In this document: piece by piece, positions 1-7,750 of the stretch
Numbering within the stretch: the first letter of the stretch is position 1
How the letters are laid out: every line of letters starts with the position of its first letter
Assembly: GCA_963666765.1 (NCBI GenBank)
Contig: OY762933.1
Coordinates: forward strand, 558,001-622,000
Length of the DNA stretch: 64,000 nucleotides
Direction of reading: 5' to 3'
Source: Foliamicus sp963666765
GTDB taxonomy: Bacteria > Pseudomonadota > Gammaproteobacteria > Steroidobacterales > Foliamicaceae
The notes under the pieces: generated by a model
Databases searched by the model: none
Seen by the model: the letters and a program-made list of their open reading frames with translations, nothing else
Told to the model about the DNA's origin: nothing
Made by a program: the position numbers and the translations under genes

Positions 1-573
1 GGCAGCGCCGAATCCGAGCAGGAACAGAGGCTTGCGCACTGCGATCGCGCCGGTTTGCAGGTCCTGCGCCAGCAACTGCGGAAGCGCCGCCGGTTCCAGC
101 CAATTGCCTGCAGTCCGGGATTCCTCGAACCGCCCGGTCCAGCGGGCGAAACGGCGTTCATCCTCGCCTTCCACCTCGGCGCGTAAGCGCTCGAGGTTCA
201 AGCCGTACTCAAGCGCCAGGTTCCAGCTCTTGCGGGCCAGGGTGGCGTTCTGCTCCAGGTCGAAGCCTTCGACCGCCTCCGGCCTCAGGGCCTGCTCCCA
301 AAGCATCAGCGATCCGTGCGGCGACAACAGCGAGAACCCGCCGGCATGGCCTCCACGCAGCAGGGAATCCTCCCAGAGGCGGCGCATCCACTCCTGCCAG
401 GAGATCACTTGCGGGCGCCGCCAGACCGTAGCGTTGGAAGCCCGCCGCCACTGGCCGTAGCGAAAACGCAGCCGCCGGGCCAGTCTTGCGGTGCCGGTAA
501 CTGCCGAAGCCCCCTCGCGAAGCTGCGGGAACAGGTCCCTTTCGAGAACCTGCTGGTACGAGGATTTGTTCAA
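1..573 (-). CDS. RecB-like probable DNA repair protein, N-terminal part (gene runs off the left edge)
   Basis: Reading the minus strand from about 573 gives an open frame to the window edge. It contains a run resembling the start of the 'probable DNA repair protein' family (inactivated superfamily I helicase/RecB-nuclease type): an ARLARRLRFRYGQW segment, then VISWQEWMRRLWEDSLL, then LLSPHGSLMLWEQAL. This spacing of helices matches the family's N-terminus. There is no ATG after the upstream in-frame stop, so the best start is the TTG at 573, but its ribosome site (GAAGG) lies very close and the start is uncertain. Only about 190 residues are in the window, so the nuclease end cannot be checked. 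The role in recombination or repair is inferred from family resemblance only. Confidence 0.6.
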   Translation of the reverse strand, partial: MNKSSYQQVLERDLFPQLREGASAVTGTARLARRLRFRYGQWRRASNATVWRRPQVISWQEWMRRLWEDSLLRGGHAGGFSLLSPHGSLMLWEQALRPEAVEGFDLEQNATLARKSWNLALEYGLNLERLRAEVEGEDERRFARWTGRFEESRTAGNWLEPAALPQLLAQDLQTGAIAVRKPLFLLGFGAA

Positions 574-630
574 ACCTTCAGCACGGGTGGGCTAATTGCT
601 GTTTCTCTTGGCGAAGATGCCAAATGGACA

Positions 631-687
631 CTCCGGGAAGGAGCGCGTCCTGCCCTCGTCGAAGGCGGGACGCCTTCGTTCCCGGAG
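631..687. repeat. REP-like palindromic element, copy 1
   Basis: A 57 bp imperfect palindrome starts with CTCCGGGAA and ends with its reverse complement TTCCCGGAG. Inside it, GCGTCCTGCC pairs with GGCGGGACGC. It lies between the repair gene and the flavoprotein gene. The GGCGGGACGCC core recurs near 10.87 and 13.43 kb, with related forms near 2.7 and 5.9 kb. Confidence 0.7.
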
Positions 688-735
688 CCTAAAGGTTAAG
701 CTACGCACGCTCAATTGCCAATCCACCCCGGGTGC

Positions 736-2709
736 ATGGAATATCCGCTTCTGCTTGAACCGATAACGCTGGCCGGCCGAACCGTTCGCAACCGCGTGGT
801 TCACGCGTCGATGAGCACGCGTTATACACAGAACCAGGAAATCAACCCGCGCCTGGTGCGCTACCATGCCAATCGCGCCGCGGGCGGAGTGGGCATGATC
901 GTGACCGAGCCGCTGAACGCGCTTCCGTGGCACGACCGCTCGCACCGCCCTGCCCTGTTCGAGCCGAACGCCCGCGATGACCTGGCCCGCTGGGCCGACA
1001 GCGTTGAAAGTCTGGGCTGCCGATTGCTGGGGCAGTTTCAGGATTCCGGGCGCGGTCACCGGGAGGCGGGGCGATCGCTGCAGGCCTGGGCCCCCTCGGC
1101 GTTGCCCGATGACCTGAGCTGGACCATGCCCAGGGAGATGCCCCGGCATCGCATTCACGAAGCGATCGAGCATTTCGGCAAAGGCGCCCGGCGACTGGAG
1201 GAAGCCGGCTTCAGCGGGGTGGAGTTGTCCGCCGGACATGGCCACCTGTTTCATCAGTTCCTGTCGCCCGCGGCCAACATACGGGAGGACGAGTACGGCG
1301 GCGACCTGGAAGGCAGGACCCGATTCGTCAGAGAGTTAATACAAATAATAACAAGTAATTGTAAGAATAGTTTCATAATAGGTCTCAAGCTCCCGGGGAC
1401 TGACGGCATACCGGGAGGCATTGATCATCCCGAGTCCGCGCGCATTACCGCCCGGCTGGCGGAGGCCGGCGGCTTTCACTACCTGGTCTATTGTGACGGT
1501 TCGCACTCCAATACGCTGGAAACCCATATTCCCGACATGAGTTACCCGCGCGCACCGTATGTCGACGGGCATGCGGAGATTGCCGCCAATGCGCCGGATG
1601 TTCCGCTCATGGCACTCGGGTTGATCACGGATCCGGCTGAGGCGGAGGGCATACTTTCCGCCGGCAAGGCGCAGATGGTGGCGCTGGGACGGCCGTTGGT
1701 GACCGACGCAGCCTGGGTGAAGAAATCCGCGGAAGGCAGGCAATCCGAGATTCGCTACTGCGTTTCCTGCAACACCTGCTGGGCGACAATCGTCGAACGC
1801 AAACCGATCCTTTGCGACAACAATCCCCGGCTCTCTCAGCCTGATGAGGTGGACTACTGGCCGCGTCCGGTAAAGCGCAAGCGCCGGGTCGTGGTAGTGG
1901 GCGCCGGCCCGGCCGGGCTGGAGGCGAGCTGGGTGGCGGCCGCGCGGGGCCACGAGGTGACGGTATTCGGTTCATCCGAGCGTCCCGGGGGCAAGGCGTA
2001 CCTCCATGCCCAACTGCCCGGCGGCGAGAATGTCAGCAGCGTCTACGACTACCAGGAGATGGCTGCAGCCAAGGCGGGAGCAACGGTGCATCTGGGATTC
2101 CGTGCAGCTGTGGACGACGTGCGGCAATGCGAGCCGGACGTGGTGGTCCTGGCGTGCGGCGCCTCAATGCTGTGGCCGTCCGGCTGGCCCGGGGAATGGC
2201 GCGATTTCGTTTTCGATGTTCGCGACGTCAGCCGGGAAATGCTGGAGCGCCCGGAAGAAACGATAGACGGAACGGCGGTGTTATGGGATCAGGACCATAC
2301 GCTGGCGACGTACGCAGCCGCCGAACTGCTGGCGCAGCGTTTTTCCCGTCTGGTGATCGTGACTCCCCGGGAACGCCTGGCCAGCGACGTGGGCCTGGTG
2401 ACGCGGCAAGGCATTTATCGCCGGCTGTATGGCATGCCGAACGTAGAGGTCATTCTGCTTTCGGACATCCACGCCCGCTCGGCGCTGGATGAAGGCCGCG
2501 TAACCTGCCGCAACGTGCTTAACGGCTCCCTCACCGATATCGATGACCTGGCCCTGCTGACCTGGTCCGGCAGCCGCGCGCCCAATGACGAACTGTCCGC
2601 GCCGTTAAGGGCGGAAGGCCTGGAGGTCGTTTGCGTGGGCGACTGCGACATGCCGCGCACGCTCCTCGCCGCCACCTCCGAAGGCCATGCGCTGGGCCGC
2701 TCGCTATAG
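736..2709 (+). CDS. NADH:flavin oxidoreductase / 2,4-dienoyl-CoA reductase-type fusion flavoprotein
   Basis: The 657-residue protein has an old-yellow-enzyme TIM barrel (about residues 1-360) followed by an NAD(P)/FAD-binding region (about 385-650). Visible marks are the HASMSTRY segment near the N-terminus, GVELSAGHGHLFHQFLSP with the histidine pair of the barrel, the cysteine cluster CVSCNTC expected to bind the 4Fe-4S cluster, and the dinucleotide motif VVVVGAGPAGLEA. This is the FadH/trimethylamine-dehydrogenase layout. Such enzymes reduce enoyl-type double bonds or demethylate amines; the substrate here is unknown. ATG at 736 is preferred over the upstream TTG at 715 because homologues start at this point. 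Codons at about 1333-1384 are strikingly AT-rich compared with the rest of the gene. Confidence 0.85.
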   Translation: MEYPLLLEPITLAGRTVRNRVVHASMSTRYTQNQEINPRLVRYHANRAAGGVGMIVTEPLNALPWHDRSHRPALFEPNARDDLARWADSVESLGCRLLGQFQDSGRGHREAGRSLQAWAPSALPDDLSWTMPREMPRHRIHEAIEHFGKGARRLEEAGFSGVELSAGHGHLFHQFLSPAANIREDEYGGDLEGRTRFVRELIQIITSNCKNSFIIGLKLPGTDGIPGGIDHPESARITARLAEAGGFHYLVYCDGSHSNTLETHIPDMSYPRAPYVDGHAEIAANAPDVPLMALGLITDPAEAEGILSAGKAQMVALGRPLVTDAAWVKKSAEGRQSEIRYCVSCNTCWATIVERKPILCDNNPRLSQPDEVDYWPRPVKRKRRVVVVGAGPAGLEASWVAAARGHEVTVFGSSERPGGKAYLHAQLPGGENVSSVYDYQEMAAAKAGATVHLGFRAAVDDVRQCEPDVVVLACGASMLWPSGWPGEWRDFVFDVRDVSREMLERPEETIDGTAVLWDQDHTLATYAAAELLAQRFSRLVIVTPRERLASDVGLVTRQGIYRRLYGMPNVEVILLSDIHARSALDEGRVTCRNVLNGSLTDIDDLALLTWSGSRAPNDELSAPLRAEGLEVVCVGDCDMPRTLLAATSEGHALGRSL

Positions 2710-2712
2710 CCA

Positions 2713-2757
2713 GGGAGAGGGGCGTCCCGCCGAGGGGCAACGCCCCTCACTCCCGGG
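2713..2757. repeat. REP-like palindrome between convergent genes, possible terminator
   Basis: GGGAG and AGGGGCGT on the left pair with ACGCCCCT and CTCCC on the right. The hairpin sits in the 49 bp between two convergent stop codons, where it could end transcription from both sides. There is no clear T-run. It shares GGGGCGTCCCGCC with the other palindromes in the first 13 kb. Confidence 0.55.
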
Positions 2758-2758
2758 T

Positions 2759-3730
2759 CTACATGAACGGGCGGACCACTTTGTTGGACTCCATGTAGCA
2801 GTACGACAGCATCCAGTAGAGGTTGATGCCGATGCGTTCGGTCGTGGGTTCCGTGAAGACGTAGCCGTGCGACTTGATCTCGTCGCCGATGTACTCCAGC
2901 ACGTACAGCACCAGCACGTCGCGGGTGAAGACGTCGCTGTAGTTGTTGAGCGGCCAATCGACGTTCGATAGCCGGATGCCGATCTCCCGGCCGTCCGAAT
3001 GGGTGATGCGCGCTCCGCCGCCGCGGTCGTGGACCTGGAGGTTGTCGTAGCGCCTGTACTCCTCGTCACGCCCGCCGCTCACGCCGGGAATGTCGATGTA
3101 GCAGCTCATCATGCGCGCCGCGTGCAGCTCGTAGGTCCCCCCGGGATGGTCACGGCCGCCCGGCGAGTCCAGCCACATCTGCTGCTCGCCAAGGAGCGAT
3201 TCATTTGCCCATTCCGCGCATTCGCCGTCCGCCTGGCCGCGGAACTGCGCGGCCTCGCGGGTCCAGTACACGACGCAATCCGGCGGCCCATCCGGTCGCG
3301 CCGTAACGCCGGCGCCTTCGGCCAACGGCTCCAGGTCCTCAACCGGCCGGTCCCAGACCTCCATGCGGGTCGCCTCCCGTTCGTTGTCCGGCGAAAGGGT
3401 CAGCGCCCCCGCGCGCGTCAGCCTGGAATAGTCTCCGCCGGCGAATTCCCGGAAGGCCATCAGCATGGAATCCGGGCCGCCGACGCGTTCGACGCGAATC
3501 TCGATACGATCGTGGCGCTCGTTTTCCGGATAGCCGATACGACGGTCGAAATACACCTGGTTGTAGTTGTCGTAAACGCGCGCCAGAAGCTCGGCCAGGA
3601 CCATGGTGTTGCGTTCCGTGGGCGTCGAGTCCTCGCCCTGCGCCAGAGCCGGCCCTGCGCCCAGCAGTCCCAGCGGGCCTGCCAGCGCAAGCATGCTCAG
3701 GGCGAACACCCTCCCTGCCGGGTTATCCAT
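2759..3730 (-). CDS. Secreted protein resembling the CpcT/CpeT fold
   Basis: The 323-residue protein begins with a clear signal peptide (hydrophobic run about residues 8-28, ending in ALAQ), so it should be exported. The mature part has features like CpcT/CpeT-family proteins: an early LAELLARVYDNYNQVYFD helix, then CVVYWTREAAQFRGQ and WLDSPGG segments. Cyanobacterial members attach bilins, but proteobacterial relatives are of unknown function and I would not transfer that role. Its ATG overlaps the stop of the preceding gene by 8 bp, so translation is probably coupled. It is the last gene of the operon that begins with etfB near 8.5 kb. Confidence 0.5.
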   Translation of the reverse strand: MDNPAGRVFALSMLALAGPLGLLGAGPALAQGEDSTPTERNTMVLAELLARVYDNYNQVYFDRRIGYPENERHDRIEIRVERVGGPDSMLMAFREFAGGDYSRLTRAGALTLSPDNEREATRMEVWDRPVEDLEPLAEGAGVTARPDGPPDCVVYWTREAAQFRGQADGECAEWANESLLGEQQMWLDSPGGRDHPGGTYELHAARMMSCYIDIPGVSGGRDEEYRRYDNLQVHDRGGGARITHSDGREIGIRLSNVDWPLNNYSDVFTRDVLVLYVLEYIGDEIKSHGYVFTEPTTERIGINLYWMLSYCYMESNKVVRPFM

Positions 3731-4460
3731 GTTCGATCTCCAGGTCCATGAGTTCGTAGTAGGTCATCATGTAGCCGTAGACGGCGCCGCGGAGGAAGAT
3801 GTAGTGGCCGTCGGCGGTGCACCAGACGTCGTACTTGGGGTGTTCGTTGGGCAACCCGACGTTTTCGCCGAACCGGAAATGCAGGGCGTCGAACTCGCCC
3901 GCTCCCACCGTGATCTTCTCCTCGCCCACGTATTCGATCGCAGGCGAAATGCTGACCAGCAACGGGCCGGTGGCGCCGCGATGGTCGGGCGATGACATCA
4001 GCAATTGCGGAAATCTCTGCACGCCCGGACCCTTGCTAAGATCGAACATGCTCAACACCCAGGAATCGCAGATGATGGCGTGATCGACAAAGGCCCGCGG
4101 GCGCTCGATCAGGCTCATTTTCTGCGAGACCCGGCCTTCTATGGCCGTATACGTCTCGCACTCGGCCTCATCCTCCGAGAAGCGGAACCAGCCGCTGCCC
4201 ATGAACCGGTCGCCAACCGATATGCGCACGAAGCAGTCAAGCGGATGCCAGTTCTCGTCCAGCGTCAGCGCCACGTTGCGCATGACGCTTGGGCGGTCGT
4301 CGATCTCGCTTTGCGCCATGCAGGTGCGGTGGCCGTCGGAATGAACGGTGATGGTGAACCGCTCGCGGCCGCGTTCCTGGTCCATGCGGTCCGGTTTCTT
4401 GCTCAGGTAGGCAATGCGGCCGTGATAGTTCACGTGGTCAACTTGCAGAATGTCACTCAT
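3723..4460 (-). CDS. Conserved protein of unknown function
   Basis: The 245-residue protein has no signal peptide and no membrane segment. It is rich in beta-strand-like stretches (for example RFTITVHSDGHRT and GEFDALHFRFGE), and the latter resembles the late strands of lipocalin-like or DUF3108-like proteins. I do not recognise a catalytic motif. It lies 29 bp downstream of the MaoC-type gene and overlaps the next gene by 8 bp, so it belongs to the etf-containing operon. Its conserved place next to an acyl-CoA-type hydratase suggests a role in the same catabolic pathway, but that is only context. Confidence 0.6.
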   Translation of the reverse strand: MSDILQVDHVNYHGRIAYLSKKPDRMDQERGRERFTITVHSDGHRTCMAQSEIDDRPSVMRNVALTLDENWHPLDCFVRISVGDRFMGSGWFRFSEDEAECETYTAIEGRVSQKMSLIERPRAFVDHAIICDSWVLSMFDLSKGPGVQRFPQLLMSSPDHRGATGPLLVSISPAIEYVGEEKITVGAGEFDALHFRFGENVGLPNEHPKYDVWCTADGHYIFLRGAVYGYMMTYYELMDLEIEHG

Positions 4461-4489
4461 TGGGACCCCTCCCGGTTTGGTTGAAACTC

Positions 4490-4993
4490 CTAGTCCATGA
4501 TGCCGTGGCCGCGCGTGGGCACGAGCACGGTTCGGTCGAAAATACAGACCACGTCGCCATGCTGGTTACGGCCGGTGGTGCGCACCGTCACGATTCCGGC
4601 ATTGGGACGTGATTTGGATGGCCTTTTGGCGATGACCTCGGATGATCCGTACAGGGTATCGCCGATGAACAGCGGATTGGGCAGGCGGATGTCCCCCCAG
4701 CCCAGGTTGGCGATGGCCTTCTCGCTGACGTCCGATACGCTCATGCCCACCAGCACCGAAAGCGTCAGCGTGCTGACGATCAGCCGCCGGCCGAACTCGG
4801 TCTTTCCCGCGTACTCCTTGTCGAAATGAAGCGGGTGCGTGTTCATGGTGAGCAGGGTGAACCAGGTGTTGTCGGTCTCGGTCAGCGTCCGCGCCGGGGA
4901 ATGCTCGTACACGTCTCCCTTGCGGAACTCCTCGTAGTAGCGTCCGCCGGGGCGCCGCACCACGCGGCCCTTTTCGGGGCTTGCCTCGGCCAC
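4490..4993 (-). CDS. MaoC-like hot-dog dehydratase
   Basis: The 167-residue protein is a single hot-dog domain. It contains the MaoC/mesaconyl-CoA-hydratase pattern: YYEEFRKGDVYEH near the N-terminus, TETDNTWFTLLTMNTHPLHFD with the Asp/His active-site pair, and VSVSDVS-type and IRLPNPLFIGDTLYGSSEV segments later. Enzymes of this type hydrate or dehydrate 2-enoyl-CoA or C4-C5 dicarboxyl-CoA compounds in the cytoplasm. Translation starts at GTG (4993), eight bases after the stop of the HapK-like gene. Grouping with ETF subunits fits a pathway that oxidises an acyl-CoA and hydrates the product. Confidence 0.85.
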   Translation of the reverse strand: MAEASPEKGRVVRRPGGRYYEEFRKGDVYEHSPARTLTETDNTWFTLLTMNTHPLHFDKEYAGKTEFGRRLIVSTLTLSVLVGMSVSDVSEKAIANLGWGDIRLPNPLFIGDTLYGSSEVIAKRPSKSRPNAGIVTVRTTGRNQHGDVVCIFDRTVLVPTRGHGIMD

Positions 4994-5001
4994 TTTCGGG
5001 C

Positions 5002-5310
5002 TTAGAGGTCCTGACAGTGGATGAAGACGGGGTTTTCGGCGAACTGGCCGAATTCCGCGGCCAGCTGGCCGACCGTGTCCGACTGGATGTCCTCGCCGAA
5101 CTTCTCCATGCTGTTGAGGTCGATGATCTCCGCGTACTGATACGGGGGTGCCTCCGTCCCGCCCAGCAGGCCAACGCAGCGCAATACGCGGAAGCGGTCC
5201 ACCGACGGCAGCCGGTTCACTTCCACCAGGTCGCGGCTGCGCGCCCAGGCCTGGTATTCGGCGGGGTCGGCGCCCTCCTTCAGGTTAAACAGCACGATGA
5301 CGCTATCCAT
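5002..5310 (-). CDS. REDY-like (HapK-type) dimeric alpha-beta barrel protein
   Basis: This 102-residue protein has the ferredoxin-like pattern of small dimeric alpha-beta barrel proteins. MDSVIVLFNLKEGADPAEYQAW, the later PPYQYAEIIDLNSMEKFGEDI and the ending PVFIHCQDL closely follow the REDY-like HapK family, named from a protein of prodigiosin-type pathways. In other genomes members also sit beside acyl-CoA catabolic genes, and the biochemical role is not settled. Its ATG follows the stop of the lipoprotein gene by two or three bases, so it is translated as part of the operon. Confidence 0.75.
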   Translation of the reverse strand: MDSVIVLFNLKEGADPAEYQAWARSRDLVEVNRLPSVDRFRVLRCVGLLGGTEAPPYQYAEIIDLNSMEKFGEDIQSDTVGQLAAEFGQFAENPVFIHCQDL

Positions 5311-5312
5311 AC

Positions 5313-5927
5313 TCAGTTCTCCTGATCCTCGCCGGAGGGCCGGGACTCTCCGACGTTCGCATTTTCTTCTTCTTCAAGGTCCGTTACCAGTTCCTCGATG
5401 GCGCCGGCGTCTTCATCTTCCGGTGGCGGAGGCAGGGCCGTGGCCTGGCCGAAGTGCGCCCGCACGGCTGTCTGGGTGACGGCATCCAGCCGGTAAACGC
5501 CGGTAACGGCAACCGGAAATCGTCCGATGGAACCGTTGCTGACCTGCAGGCGCTCGCCCGGATTGCCGCAGACCCGGCCGGTCGATGAAGAGAACTGGAT
5601 GCCGTACGCATGGCGAAGGTCCATGGACGGCGGCGAGACTTCCACGTGGTATACGCGCCGGCGGCCGTCGAAGACCAGCAGATTGGTCTCGTTGAGCACT
5701 TCGAAGTTGTCGATGCGATTCTGGAAGAAGCAATCCGCATTCCCCATGCTGTGCGGGAAACGGGCCATCCTTCCGGGACGTGAAGCCTGGGACCCTTCAC
5801 CGCCCGCGGTGGCGCAGGAGGTGAGGATCAAGGCGGCTGCGAATGCCGCCATGGCCAGTGTGAGGGCGGTACGCCCTCTCTCCCAGGGGGGACGCCCTCG
5901 CGCCCGGGTTGCGGGGTGGAGCATCAT
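5313..5927 (-). CDS. Putative lipoprotein, DUF6491-like
   Basis: ATG at 5927 overlaps the sulfurtransferase stop as ATGA and gives a 204-residue product. The N-terminus has a basic region, a hydrophobic stretch and a lipobox LTSC, so it should be a lipoprotein. The mature domain, with CFFQNRIDNFEVLNETNLLVF and a later YHVEVSPPSMDLRHAYGIQF, resembles DUF6491 proteins of unknown function. The tail (last about 40 residues) is very acidic and probably disordered. The basic n-region of the signal peptide (residues ARGRPPWERGR) is encoded by a REP-like palindrome, so that repeat has entered the coding sequence. Confidence 0.65.
   Translation of the reverse strand: MMLHPATRARGRPPWERGRTALTLAMAAFAAALILTSCATAGGEGSQASRPGRMARFPHSMGNADCFFQNRIDNFEVLNETNLLVFDGRRRVYHVEVSPPSMDLRHAYGIQFSSSTGRVCGNPGERLQVSNGSIGRFPVAVTGVYRLDAVTQTAVRAHFGQATALPPPPEDEDAGAIEELVTDLEEEENANVGESRPSGEDQEN
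5862..5907. repeat. REP-like palindrome inside a signal-peptide coding region, copy 3
   Basis: GAGGGCGGTACGCCCTC forms a perfect-armed hairpin, followed by CTCCCAGGGGGGACGCCCTC and GCGCCCGGG. It shares the GGGACGCCCTCG core with the copy near 13.44 kb. It lies in the 5' end of the lipoprotein gene, where it encodes part of the basic n-region. Confidence 0.6.
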
Positions 5928-6790
5928 GAAGAGGGTCCCCCGGGTTCCGGGCCGCGCGCTACGGGACGTGTGTCGGATTGCGACCATTCGCTCCAGGAAC
6001 CGGGATACAGCGCCGCGCCGTCAAGACCGGCCAGTTCCATGGCGAAGAGGTCATGACAGGCGGTGACTCCCGAACCGCACATGACGCAGGCCGTGGACGG
6101 ATCGGCGCCTCCGAGGAGGTCCAGGTAGTGCTCGCGCAATTCGCCAGGAGGCCGGAACCGGCCGTTGGCGTCCAGGTTCTCGCGGAAGAAGGCATTGATG
6201 GCCCGCGGAACATGTCCGGCCCGCGAATCCAGCGGCTCCGAGAGCCCCTGGTAGCGGGCGCCGTCGCGCGCGTCCAGCATGCGCATGTCCCCGTCAATCG
6301 CCGCGCGTTCCACTTCGGTCAGCCCCACGACCGGCCGGCAGTGGCCCCCGACCGGGTAGTCCGTTGGCCCGATGACAGGTTCATCACGTTCCAGTGGAAG
6401 GCCTTCCGCTTCCCAGGCCTGAATTCCGCCATCCAGAAGCCCGGCGCGCTCATGTCCCATCCAGTTCATCATCCACCAGAGTCGTCCGGCGATCGCGCAG
6501 CCCATGTTGTCGTACGCCACTACCAAAGTACCCGGTTTGATGCCCCAGCGCCCCAGCGTGGTCGCAAATTCCGCGGGAGCGGGCAGCGGATGACGGCCGC
6601 CCTCGCCTGCCGCATGGCCGGCGAGATCGTGATCGAGGTCCGCGTAGGGCGCCCCGGGGATGTGGCTCTCGGCCCACAGCGCCCGCCCGCCCGCGGGGTT
6701 CATCAGGTCGAAGCGGCAGTCCACCGCCCGGGCCTCACCCGCCTCAATGGCGGAATGCAGTTCCGCGGGGGTCAGCAGCAACGCGGCCAC
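5924..6790 (-). CDS. sseA: Thiosulfate / 3-mercaptopyruvate sulfurtransferase (two rhodanese domains)
   Basis: The 288-residue protein has the two-domain rhodanese layout. The inactive N-terminal domain carries DCRFDLMNP and HIPGAPYADLDHDLAG. The C-terminal domain has LDARDGARYQG, HVPRAINAFF and the active-site loop CGSGVTA, whose six-residue loop after the cysteine is typical of mercaptopyruvate-type enzymes. It moves a sulfane sulfur to cyanide or a thiol in the cytoplasm. The GTG start at 6790 directly follows the etfA stop. A place between ETF and acyl-CoA genes is unusual for sseA and hints that the operon handles a sulfur-containing intermediate, though this may be chance. Confidence 0.85.
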   Translation of the reverse strand: MAALLLTPAELHSAIEAGEARAVDCRFDLMNPAGGRALWAESHIPGAPYADLDHDLAGHAAGEGGRHPLPAPAEFATTLGRWGIKPGTLVVAYDNMGCAIAGRLWWMMNWMGHERAGLLDGGIQAWEAEGLPLERDEPVIGPTDYPVGGHCRPVVGLTEVERAAIDGDMRMLDARDGARYQGLSEPLDSRAGHVPRAINAFFRENLDANGRFRPPGELREHYLDLLGGADPSTACVMCGSGVTACHDLFAMELAGLDGAALYPGSWSEWSQSDTRPVARGPEPGGPSS

Positions 6791-7741
6791 TCAGGAATCC
6801 TCCACCGCGGCCTGGATTTCCGGAACGATTGCAAACAGGTCGCCCACCAGGCCGATGTCGGCGATCTCGAAGATCGGGGCCTCCGGATCCTTGTTGATTG
6901 CCACGATCACGCCCGCGTCCTTGATCCCGGTCAGATGCTGTATGGCGCCGGATATGCCGATAGCGAAATACAGATCCGGCGCAATGATCTTGCCGGTCTG
7001 CCCCACCTGCATGTCGTTGGAAACGTAACCGGCATCCACCGCCGCGCGGGATGCGCCGACCGCGGCCCCCAGCCGGTCCGCAAGATCGTAGAGCAGCGAG
7101 AAATTCTCGGCGCTGCCCAGCGCCCGTCCGCCGGAAACGACGACGCCGGCGCTCTGCAGGTCCGGCCGTTCGGATTCGGCTGCCTTCAGTTCCAGCCAGC
7201 TTGTGTGGTCCGGCAACTCCAGGTCCTGCTCCGTATTCTCGACGGGAGCCGCACCGCCTTCGCCGGCGGCCGGCCAGGAAGCCAGCCGCGCCGTCCCCAC
7301 CACGATATGTTCGGCGGGCGCCTCCACGGTAAGCACGGCGTTGCCCGCATAGATGGGGCGCTTGAACTGCCGCTCGCCCTCCACGCTCATGATGTCGCTG
7401 ACCTGCGGAACGCCCAGCAGGGCCGCCACGCGCGGCATCAGGTCCTTGCCGAAGGTTGTGGACGGGCCCAGCACATGGCTGTATCCGTCGGCGGCCAGCG
7501 CCGCCAGTTGCGGGGCCTGAATCGCGGCCACCGGGTTCGCATTCTCGCTTCGGTCCAGGCAGAGCACGCGGGTGACGCCTTCAATTTCCGCCGCCTGCCG
7601 GGCTATTCCGCCGCAATCCTGTCCGAGCACCGCCACGTCCAGCCGTTCCGCTTCGATCGCCAGGCCGCAGCTTACGGCCCTTGCGACGCCCGCGTGCAGC
7701 GTCTGCCCGTCGTGCTCGGCAACTACCAGTACCGCGCTCAC
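6791..7741 (-). CDS. etfA: Electron transfer flavoprotein, alpha subunit
   Basis: The 316-residue protein has the FixB/EtfA pattern: an N-terminal nucleotide-binding-like domain (VLVVAEHDGQ...) and a C-terminal FAD domain with VVSGGRALGS, VGASRAAVDAGYV and VGQTGKIIAPDLYFAIGISGAIQHLTGIKDAGVIVAINKDPEAPIF. These are the residues that hold FAD. With EtfB it accepts electrons from acyl-CoA-type dehydrogenases and passes them to ETF-ubiquinone oxidoreductase. The start is GTG at 7741, nine bases after etfB. The length is normal for the family. Confidence 0.95.
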   Translation of the reverse strand: MSAVLVVAEHDGQTLHAGVARAVSCGLAIEAERLDVAVLGQDCGGIARQAAEIEGVTRVLCLDRSENANPVAAIQAPQLAALAADGYSHVLGPSTTFGKDLMPRVAALLGVPQVSDIMSVEGERQFKRPIYAGNAVLTVEAPAEHIVVGTARLASWPAAGEGGAAPVENTEQDLELPDHTSWLELKAAESERPDLQSAGVVVSGGRALGSAENFSLLYDLADRLGAAVGASRAAVDAGYVSNDMQVGQTGKIIAPDLYFAIGISGAIQHLTGIKDAGVIVAINKDPEAPIFEIADIGLVGDLFAIVPEIQAAVEDS

Positions 7742-7750
7742 GCCGCTACC

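Noticed and set aside
32..699. Plus-strand open frames near the left edge
   Set aside because: They are antisense to the repair-protein reading frame and end in REP-like repeat sequence.
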